A DNA stretch of 64,000 nt from an uncultured Collinsella sp. (lineage in GTDB: Bacteria > Actinomycetota > Coriobacteriia > Coriobacteriales > Coriobacteriaceae), in the NCBI GenBank assembly GCA_958408685.1, contig CATYLC010000012.1:3984-67983 (forward strand). Direction: 5' to 3'. Every line of letters starts with the position of its first letter. Within the stretch, counting starts at the first letter, position 1. Made by a program: the position numbers and the translations under genes. Under the pieces are notes generated by a model. The model saw nothing but the letters and a program-made list of their open reading frames with translations. It was not told the origin of the DNA and ran no database searches. Below, piece by piece: positions 1 through 8,100 of this stretch.

Positions 1-2633
1 AGCGTGCCCTGCTTGTTCGCAAGATCCGTCTTGGCGGCATCGCACTTGGCGGCAAGGTCCTTGACCGAAGCGGTAGCGTTGTCATACGCCTCATTGGCCT
101 GTTCGGACTTTGCCTTGGCGGCGGCGTGGGCGCTGTGAGCCTTCGCCTTGTGAGCAGCGGCCTCGGCTGCCTTCGTCTTACTGTCAGCAAGCGTGGCGTT
201 TGCCTTATCGAGAGCCGCCTGGGCAGTAGCGGCCTCGGCCTTGGCGGCATCGAGGTTCTGCTTGAGGGACTCGATGTCGATTCCGCCGAGTGCGTCCTTC
301 GCAGCGTCGTATGCCGTCTTCGCGGCGGCGGTACCGGACTTAGCCTTCTCATACTCGCCCTTGGCGGTGTTCATGTTCGTGTCGGCCGCGGTATAGGCGT
401 CGCGAGAGCTTTCTTGCTTATCCAATGCGTCAGAATAAGCCGTTCCGGCAGTCCCGAAGTTCTTCTGCGCCTCCGCCAGCTTATTCTGTAGCTGCTTCAG
501 CTGCTCCTTCTGCTCCTGAGTGCCGCCTGCATTGTAAGCAGAATCGATATAGTCGGTGACGAGCTTCTTGAACTCGGAGACAGTGAAGTCCTTCTGCCCC
601 GTGCTTCCACTATAGTCGAAAATGGTTACCTCGGAATCGGTGTTCTTACCGCTACCAGTTGCGATGCCGATAGCCTTCGCACCGGCATCGATGATATTGA
701 GATAGTGTCCGCACTCATGGTAGATGCTGTTGTAGTGCTGGTAGATATAGTAGGAATCATATCGGTGGCTGCCGAGTTCGTCGCCATACTGTGCAACGTA
801 CTTATCGAATGCCTCTTTCTCCTGGGTGTAGAGACCGGTATATGGCCAGCCGAGGGTATCCTCGGTTTCGCCTCCGGTGTATGCTCCGCCGCCGCCCGCA
901 AGGTTCTCACCTTGATCGAAATAGCAGTTCGAGTGTCCCCAGATGTTCGATGAATATGATGTATTAAGTGCGGCTGCCGCAGTCATGCGGAGGCTGACGC
1001 TGAGCTCCGACTGACCGTTCGCCTTGCGGAGGTTGTTCTGGGTATCGAGGTAGGTCAGGGCGTTGCGCATCTGCTCCAAGGAAAGCGGATTGGTATCGCG
1101 AGACATGTCCTGATCGACGTACTTGTCATACCATTCGGCCTTGTCAGCGGCACCGGTCAGCATCGATGCGGCTTCCTGGGCATTCTTTTTCTGCGTGGCC
1201 GTGAACTGGCTGCCGCCGATGATGTAGTTCATGAAGCCGAACATACCCTGGTTGATGACATTCTGGTCTACGGTCATGTTCGACTTGAGGTCGGCAATCT
1301 GCTGGTTAAGCTTCTCGACCTCGGCGTTTGCGGCGTCGTATGCATTGTGCGCGTCGGTTACTTCAGCACGAGCCTGATCGAACTCGTTGCTCTTCTGCTG
1401 ACGAATCTCGACGAGTCGGTCGTACTCAGCCTTCTTGTCGGCCTCGGTCTGCTGGGCCTGCTCGTATGCCGTCTTCGCGGCGTCACGCTTACTGGCCGCG
1501 TCCTTGTACTCCTTGTTTGCCGCATCGTATGCAGACCGGGCAGATGCCACAGCAGCGTTGGCGGCGTTGGCCTTCTCCTGCGCGGCGGTGACGGTAGTCT
1601 GCGCAGCCTGCAGGTTCGCCTGTGCGGTGGCGTCTGCAGTCGTCGCGGCTTCGAGCGCGTCCTGCGCGGTCTTGAGCTCACCAGCAGCAGCGATCTTGGC
1701 GGCCTCAAGCGCGCTCAGGTCAACACCCGTACCCGAGACGGCAGCATCGAGCGCGGCCTGCGCCTGGTTGAACTTCTGCTGGGCGTTATCGCGCGCGGTG
1801 GTTGCGACTGCGAGAGCAGCGGCAGTCTCCTGCTTCTTGGCCTGGGCAGTCGTCAAAGCTGCCTCGGTATTCTGCTTTTCCTGCTGGGCGCTGGCCTCGG
1901 CAGCCTTGGCCTGGTCCAGATTGTCCTGTGCAGTAGTAACGGCCTTATTGGCGTCATCGAGCTTTGCCTGCGCGTCCTCGACGGCCTTCTTGGCGGCCGC
2001 GTACTCGTCCATACCCATGGCCTCGAGCTTGGCCTGGGCATCATCGAGGGCCTTCTTGGCCTCATCCTGCTTTGCCTTGGCGTCCTTGAGCGTCTGCGTC
2101 TTATCCTCGACACTCTTGTTGGCCTGTTCGAGCTGATCGTTCAGGTCGCCCAGCTTCTTCTGCTGCTGCTCGGTCTTTTCGACGGCCGCTTTAAGCTCGT
2201 CAATCTTCTCCTGAAGCGCGGCTACCTCGGCCTCGTTCTGCTCGGCGGCGTTATCGGTCACGGCCTGCGAGGCCTGATTCTTTTGCTGCTGCGCCTGCTT
2301 TTGAGACTGGCCCGCCGCGTCGGCCTTCTTCTGGGCGGCATCGTAGGCGGCCTGAGCGTCCTTGAGCTGCTTTGCCGACTCCTCGGCCAGCTGGGCAGCC
2401 GTCTTTACGACCGCTTGGTTACCGGCGGTAACGGTATTCTCTACAGAACTACCCCCCCCCTGAACAGAATCGCCGTTACCGGTTGACGGTGCGGCGATTG
2501 CCGCCAGCGGCGACATGAGCGGCTGAGCGATGAGGCCCGCCGTCAAAACGGTTGCGACGGCGCGGTTAGCAACGCCCTTGACGTTGACAGTCTTGGCCCG
2601 AGGCTCAAAGTGTTGTGGACTGTAGTTTGCCAT
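1..2633 (-). CDS. Secreted coiled-coil/CAP-domain surface protein (3' end cut by window)
   Basis: This frame is open for 877 codons from ATG 2633 to the window edge, so the C-terminus and any cell-wall anchor lie outside. A ribosome site (AAGGGAG) precedes the ATG. Residues 1 to about 48 look like a long signal peptide (basic start, hydrophobic stretch, AIAA end). Residues 62-500 are an Ala/Lys/Glu/Gln-rich heptad-like coiled coil. Residues about 515-660 match a CAP (SCP/PR-1) domain, with WGHSN near 564, GENLAGG near 576 and HECGHYLNII near 639. A second coiled coil follows. The role is probably a surface stalk or adhesin; CAP function in bacteria is unclear. Gly59-61 lie in a run of nine G bases (see findings). 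The call of coiled coil plus CAP is firm; the function is not. Confidence 0.88.
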   Translation of the reverse strand, partial: MANYSPQHFEPRAKTVNVKGVANRAVATVLTAGLIAQPLMSPLAAIAAPSTGNGDSVQGGGSSVENTVTAGNQAVVKTAAQLAEESAKQLKDAQAAYDAAQKKADAAGQSQKQAQQQKNQASQAVTDNAAEQNEAEVAALQEKIDELKAAVEKTEQQQKKLGDLNDQLEQANKSVEDKTQTLKDAKAKQDEAKKALDDAQAKLEAMGMDEYAAAKKAVEDAQAKLDDANKAVTTAQDNLDQAKAAEASAQQEKQNTEAALTTAQAKKQETAAALAVATTARDNAQQKFNQAQAALDAAVSGTGVDLSALEAAKIAAAGELKTAQDALEAATTADATAQANLQAAQTTVTAAQEKANAANAAVASARSAYDAANKEYKDAASKRDAAKTAYEQAQQTEADKKAEYDRLVEIRQQKSNEFDQARAEVTDAHNAYDAANAEVEKLNQQIADLKSNMTVDQNVINQGMFGFMNYIIGGSQFTATQKKNAQEAASMLTGAADKAEWYDKYVDQDMSRDTNPLSLEQMRNALTYLDTQNNLRKANGQSELSVSLRMTAAAALNTSYSSNIWGHSNCYFDQGENLAGGGGAYTGGETEDTLGWPYTGLYTQEKEAFDKYVAQYGDELGSHRYDSYYIYQHYNSIYHECGHYLNIIDAGAKAIGIATGSGKNTDSEVTIFDYSGSTGQKDFTVSEFKKLVTDYIDSAYNAGGTQEQKEQLKQLQNKLAEAQKNFGTAGTAYSDALDKQESSRDAYTAADTNMNTAKGEYEKAKSGTAAAKTAYDAAKDALGGIDIESLKQNLDAAKAEAATAQAALDKANATLADSKTKAAEAAAHKAKAHSAHAAAKAKSEQANEAYDNATASVKDLAAKCDAAKTDLANKQGT

Positions 2634-2940
2634 GGCTTTCTCCCTTTGACACGGATGTATCCATACGTATCAAACGGTAGCTGTCGATTTTTGAATTCTG
2701 TTGCGCAACATTGGCGACCAGCGTATTTTTTGAAATTTACGCTCTCGTGCTTCACAATTTCGTCACATATGTAGGAGCTGGCGCATCATATTCTTGCGGG
2801 ATCGAATTGAGCCTGTGATTTGCATTTGCTCCCGCGTCATCTGCCCTATCGAATTCCGCATCCAACAGACACCCCGCCCGCCACGGTGTAGAGTTAGGAC
2901 AACGGGCGCGTTGCGCGGACCGCGCTGGAACGAGGTGGAC
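2634..2940. other. Divergent intergenic region
   Basis: This 307-bp stretch separates the surface-protein gene (leftward) from the DUF389 gene (rightward) and should hold both promoters. I could not assign convincing -35/-10 pairs for either. No repeat or hairpin stood out. Confidence 0.4.
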
Positions 2941-4080
2941 ATGGAACTCGACAAACAACAGATCAAGCGACTGCGCGAGCGTCATCATCGGCGTCACGGC
3001 ATCCGCCCCGCTCATAGCGAAGCCATGGAAAACATCGCCCGCTTCCTCAAGCGCGCATTCAACATTCGCGAGGGTCGCGCGCCCTACCACGTAATTCGCA
3101 AGCGTTTTGTAAACGGGGCGCGTCTGACTGGCTCCCACCTATGCATCCTGATTATTGCCATGCTTATCGCGAGCATCGGCCTCGATATCGACTCGGACAT
3201 TGCCATCGTGGGCGCCATGCTCATCTGCCCGCTCATGGGCTCGGTCCTTGCCATGGCATACGGTATTGCCACGCTCGACCGCGAGATTACCGTCGAAGCC
3301 GTCGCCAGCCTTGCGCTGCAGATGGCCTTTTGCCTGGTCACGTCCACGCTGTACTTTAAGCTCTCGCCCCTTGGCACCACCACGGCCGCCATCATCGACA
3401 ACTCGACACCCACCGTCTGGGACCTTACCGTCGCACTCGCAGGCGGCTTTGCAGGCGGGCTGGGCAACTCGCGCGACCAGGAACCCGCCACGCTCATCGC
3501 CGGCGTGGCCGTGGCGACCGCGCTCATGCCGCCTCTGTGCGCGGCGGGCTATGGCATCGCCATCGCAAGCGGGTCGCTGTTTCTCTCGGCACTCTACGAG
3601 TTTGGCATCAACGTGGTCTTTATCGCACTGGCTGCCGAAGCCGTGCTGCTTCTTCTGCGCGTGCCGCTCAAGCGCGACCTGAACGGCGACGGTATTGTGA
3701 CCGCTGAGGAAGACACCGAGGTCGACGAGCTATCGCGCAAGGTGCGCCGCCGCATCATTGTGGGTACGGTAGTCTTTGCCATCCCCTGCATCGTTATGAC
3801 GGCGGGGTCTATTGGCTCGGCGCAGACCGGCGTGCAGGACGGCTACGGTGTCACCGAAACTACGCGCGAACTTGCCGCGGTGCTGCCGGGCTTTAAGGAT
3901 TACACCGTCGCCGTCGAGACCTCGGCTACCGAAGGCGAGGAGGAGGGCGTCGTCGAGCGTGAGATTGTCGCCCATGTGACGACAGGCGAGGCGCTTGGGG
4001 CACACGACCGCCACGTCGCCCGCAAGCTCATAGACCTCAACGTACCCGAACTCGATCGCGTGGAGTTCGATGTGAAGTGA
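2941..4080 (+). CDS. DUF389 family membrane protein
   Basis: The product is 379 residues with a hydrophilic N-terminus, then five or six membrane spans from about residue 64 (TGSHLCILIIAMLIASIGLD region). Gly/Met/Pro-rich segments such as GAMLICPLMGSVLAM and GGLGNSRDQEPATL are hallmarks of DUF389 (TIGR00341-like). A soluble C-terminal domain of about 120 residues follows. Family members are integral membrane proteins of unknown function. I chose ATG 2941 because GAGGTGG lies five bases upstream; an in-frame ATG at 2794 lacks a ribosome site and would add a non-conserved, proline-rich leader. It stands alone between a divergent gene and a terminator. Confidence 0.85.
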   Translation: MELDKQQIKRLRERHHRRHGIRPAHSEAMENIARFLKRAFNIREGRAPYHVIRKRFVNGARLTGSHLCILIIAMLIASIGLDIDSDIAIVGAMLICPLMGSVLAMAYGIATLDREITVEAVASLALQMAFCLVTSTLYFKLSPLGTTTAAIIDNSTPTVWDLTVALAGGFAGGLGNSRDQEPATLIAGVAVATALMPPLCAAGYGIAIASGSLFLSALYEFGINVVFIALAAEAVLLLLRVPLKRDLNGDGIVTAEEDTEVDELSRKVRRRIIVGTVVFAIPCIVMTAGSIGSAQTGVQDGYGVTETTRELAAVLPGFKDYTVAVETSATEGEEEGVVEREIVAHVTTGEALGAHDRHVARKLIDLNVPELDRVEFDVK

Positions 4081-4155
4081 TGCAGAGCGCGGGATGAATG
4101 CTCGCACGGACGCAAGTTACGACGAGGCGCAGGTGCGATACGGACACGAGCAAAT

Positions 4156-4196
4156 AGCGGGGTGCAGTTCACACCCGCGCCCCGCTCGCTTTTTTA
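4156..4196 (+). terminator. Rho-independent terminator of the DUF389 gene
   Basis: AGCGGGGTG pairs with the CACCC/CCCCGCT arm and is followed by CGCTTTTTTA. It lies 75 bases after the stop codon. Confidence 0.75.
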
Positions 4197-4206
4197 TTGC
4201 CGTGAA

Positions 4207-4656
4207 TCAACTGTCCGAATCGACCTCGCCAGACTCCACCGTAAACGCCGGATCGGTGCTCACAAGATAAAATCGGGTCACCTTAGTATTTCTAATTAGG
4301 TAAATCTGCCCTTGATTGCGTCGGCGCGATATATATGCAACGTGAACCGTGCCGAACTCTTCGCCGTTTTCCTTCTTTAATACCAGGATATTGGGATCGT
4401 CCGTACGCTTAAACTGCCCGTCAACGCAGCTGCCGTCTTTGTCGACCAGTTGCCACCGATGGTTATCCTCTTCAAGAAAGGCCAGGGTTTCCAGACTCGT
4501 CTTGTCGTCCCGATAGTAACCGTCAATGGCAAACCCTTCGGAAGCGCACTCCTGCATATAGGACGTTTCTCGGCTTATAGCAAACAGCCCTGTAGCGCCC
4601 AGGAGCACAGCCAGGCAGACCACTGCAAGGGTTATCGAAATAGCACGGCGGCCCAT
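4207..4656 (-). CDS. Small exported or membrane-anchored protein, unknown function
   Basis: The product is 149 residues. Residues 1-27 form one hydrophobic segment after MGRR (ISITLAVVCLAVLLGATGLF), either an uncleaved anchor or a signal peptide; there is no lipobox. The remainder is a hydrophilic domain with two cysteines (ECASEGF, GSCVDG) and beta-type alternation, ending in an acidic tail. I do not recognise a family. The ribosome site is weak (GGTTGGGC). It converges on the DUF389 gene and shares its terminator region. The call rests on codon-consistent composition and a plausible anchor; function is unassigned. Confidence 0.65.
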   Translation of the reverse strand: MGRRAISITLAVVCLAVLLGATGLFAISRETSYMQECASEGFAIDGYYRDDKTSLETLAFLEEDNHRWQLVDKDGSCVDGQFKRTDDPNILVLKKENGEEFGTVHVAYISRRRNQGQIYLIRNTKVTRFYLVSTDPAFTVESGEVDSDS

Positions 4657-4849
4657 GTTAGCCCAACCGATAGTTGTTTAACGGAGCGCGAAACATGCCT
4701 GGAACCTCCAATGTCAGGGGGGAACGTCCCCAGCAGGCTGGCGACAACTATATGCTTCTTTTATCAAACCATATGGCTGCCACTCGCGGAGGGGGTATCG
4801 GCGAGCGGCGTGTTTTCATACTCCATTGGTCAAACCTAAGCGCAGCCCT

Positions 4850-5068
4850 ACAGCTCGTACTTGTACACGCGGTAGATGTACTTTTCGGCTTCCATCTCGT
4901 AGGTGGCGATGGGTAGACCGTAGCGGTCGTCTCGTCGTTTGGCAGATAGGTCACACTGTGCTGGCCTGCGTTGAGCGAAAAATCGCCTTGGGCCTGCAGT
5001 AACTTGTCCTCAAAGCCCGAACCGGCCCAGAAATCGGGCAAGCCCACGGAAGGCTGTAGCAAGGTCAT
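4850..5068 (-). pseudogene. Probable frameshifted fragment of an unidentified gene
   Basis: Two adjacent minus-strand frames look coding in turn. From 5068 one frame gives protein-like sequence (GLPDFWAGSGFEDKLLQAQ then GQHSVTYLPNDETTATV). Near 4910 it degenerates into Pro/Ser/Thr noise, while the neighbouring frame continues GLPIATYEMEAEKYIYRVYK and stops at 4850. A single-base indel near 4905-4915 would join them. I do not recognise the family. It could also be a real short ORF in either frame. Confidence 0.35.
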
Positions 5069-5085
5069 TTGCGCAACATATGTCC

Positions 5086-5125
5086 AGCAAAAACGGGTGG
5101 TAGCCGGTACGGCCACCACCCGTTT
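5086..5125 (-). terminator. Terminator of the dehydratase operon
   Basis: Perfect 11-bp arms AAACGGGTGGT (5091-5101) and ACCACCCGTTT (5115-5125). Read leftward, the hairpin ends in a TTTTTG run. It lies 29 bases beyond the stop of the large gene. Confidence 0.8.
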
Positions 5126-5153
5126 GTCTCATATCTAGCCCATAGCAGGCAAG

Positions 5154-8100
5154 CTACTTCTTAATGCCGCGTCCCAGGCGCTCAGCGACCGACGCCACAG
5201 TACTCTCATCGACCGAGCCGCAGCTCACGCAGCCATCATGGGCACGCATCTGGCCGGTGACCTCGTCCATCGTGAGCGGCGCCACCTTCTCGAGCTTAAA
5301 GCCCTTGCCGGCGCGCATGTTCTCCTTGGCCACGCTAATCATGAGCTTAATACGGTTGAGCTGGTTGACCTCGGACGCGCCGGGGTCGTAGTCCACCGCG
5401 ACGATGTTGCTCTCGGGATGTTGGCGGCGCAGCTCCTTGATCACGGCCTTGCCCACCACGTGATTGGGCAGGCACGCGAAGGGCTGCGTGCAGATGATAT
5501 TGGGTGCGCCATGATCGATCAGGTCGAGCATCTCGGCCGTGAGCAGCCAGCCCTCGCCCATGTTGTTGCACACCGAAAGCACCGTGCGGGCCTTGTCGGC
5601 CATGGTGCCGATGCGCTCGGGCGCCTCGAAGCGGCGGGACTTCTCGAGCATCTCCTCCACCGGCGTGCGCATCCAGTCCACGAGCTTGATGAGCGCCTGC
5701 ATACCAGCGCGCGTGGTAGCGGAGCTTCCCAACTCGTCCTTCTGCAGCTCGGCGTTGCTCATGGAGTACAGGAAAAAGTCGAGCAGACCCGGCACCACGG
5801 CCTCGCAGCCCTCGCGCTCGATGACATCGACCACGTGGTTGTTGGCTGTGGGATGGAACTTGACCAGGATCTCGCCGACCACGCCCACGCGCGGCTTGGT
5901 ACCCTCGCCCACGAGCGGCATGGTGTCGAACGCGCGGATGGCCTCGCGGCACAGCTTGGTGTAGTTGTGGCGGTTAAACTTGGGCGCCAGCTTGCGAGCG
6001 CGCGCCATGTACTCCTCGTAGAGCGCGTTGGCGGCACCGGGCGTAGCCTCGTACGGGCGGCAGCGATAGTGCATCTGCATCATCACGTCGCCAAAGAGCA
6101 CCGCGTAGACTGCCTGCTTAAGCAGCGCCGGCGTAATCTTAAAGCCAGGGTTGTCCTCGCCCAGCGCCACGGCCGAAAGCGAGATCACCGGGATCTCGGG
6201 GTGGCCGCTCTCGCGCAGGGCCTTGCGGATGAGTGCGATGTAGTTGGTGGCACGGCAGCCGCCGCCGGTCTGGCTGATAACCACGGCTGTCTTGGACAGG
6301 TCGTATCGACCGCTCTCGATGGCCTCCATAATCTGGCCCGTTACCAGGATCGACGGATAGCAAATATCATTGTTCACATAGCGCAGGCCGGCCTCGACGG
6401 CATCGTGATCGGTCGAGGGCAGCAGCTCCAAGTTGTAGCCAGCACCACGGAACACCTCTTTGACCAGGTCAAAGTGGATCGGCGCCATCTGCGGGCACAG
6501 GATGGTGTAGCCCTCCTCGCGCATCTGCTCGGTAAAGGGCACCTTGGGCCACGCGGTCGAAGCACTCTCGCGCTGCGCCTCGAACGTGTACTTACGGCTC
6601 GCGAACGCGGGGGCATCCGTGGAGGGCGCCACCGGCGCGGCATCGCCCTGCTCGTAAGTCTCGCCCGCGGCCGTAGCCTCGGCCAAGCGCTCGGCCTCCT
6701 GGTCCTTGAGCGCCGCCATGAGCGAGCGAATACGGATACGCGCGGCGCCCAAGTTGGACACCTCGTCAATCTTGAGCACGGTGTAAATCTTGCCGCTGGC
6801 CTCCAGGATCTCCTGCACCTGATCAGTGGTCAGAGCGTCCAGGCCGCAGCCGAAGGAATTGAGCTGGATCAGGTCCAGGTCGTTGCGCATCGTCACAAAA
6901 CGGGCGACGGCGTACAGGCGGCTGTGATACATCCACTGATCGACGACGCGAATCGGACGCTCGGGCTTCACCAGATGCGCGAGCGAATCCTCGGTAAAGA
7001 CCGCAAAGCCAAAGCTCGAGATAAGCTCGGGCAGGGCATGGTTGATCTCGGGGTCGTTATGGTAGGGACGACCGGCGAGCACGATGCCGTGACCGCCGTG
7101 GTCCTCGACCCACTTGAGAGCCTCCTCGCCCATGGTCTGGATATCCTCGTGGAAGCGCGCGTCGGCCTCAAAAGCAGCGTTGACGGCGGCATCAACCTCG
7201 GAGCGCGTGATTTTAGGACCGCGCACGCGACCGCGACCGGCCTCAGCATCGGCCACACGGTCGACGGCGAGCACCTGGTACAGGCGGCGCTTGAGCTCGG
7301 TCTTGTCGTGATACGGCACAAACGGATACAGGAACTCGATGTTCTGCTCGCGGATCTCGTCAATATTGAGCGCCAGCGCCGTGGGGTAGCTCATGACGAT
7401 GGGGCAGTTATAGCAGTTGCCAGCCGTCGGATCCTCCTTGCGCTCCCAACGCACGCACGGCATCCAGATAAAGTCGACGTCACGGTCGATGAGGTTCATC
7501 ACGTGGCCATGGCTCATCTTGGCCGGATAGCATACGCTCTCGGACGGCATGGACTCGATGCCCGCCTGGTAGGTCTTCTTGCTCGACTGGTCGGACAGCT
7601 GCACGCTAAAGCCCAGGCGCGTAAAGAACGCGTGCCAGAAGGGGTAGTTCTCGTACATGTTGAGCGCGCGCGGGATGCCGACGGTGCCGCGCGGGGCCTC
7701 GTCGGGGCTCAGGACCTCGCGGTTAAAGAGCAGCTCGTTTTTCTTTTTGAAGAGGTTGGGGGCCTCGGTCTTCTGCTTTTTGTGGCCGGCGCCCTTCTCG
7801 CAGCGGTTGCCGGTAATGAAGCGCCTGCCACCGCCAAAGTCGTTGACGGTAAGCTGGCAGTTGTTGGAGCAACGGCCGCAGCGGACATGCTTTTGCGTCA
7901 CGGTGAGGTGCGCGATGTCCTCAGCCGAAAGAATGGTCGAGGTGCCGTCGGCGCCGGCGCGATCGCGGGCGAGCAGGGCCGCACCGTAGGCGCCCATGCA
8001 GCCGGCGATGTCGGGACGCACGGCATGAACGCCGGTGAGCTGCTCAAACGCGCGCAGCGTGGCATCGGACATAAAGGTGCCGCCCTGGACGATTACCTGG

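Noticed and set aside
1347..2486. Long plus-strand frame over the surface-protein gene
   Set aside because: Leu/Gly-rich shadow of the real minus-strand coiled-coil gene, without a ribosome site.
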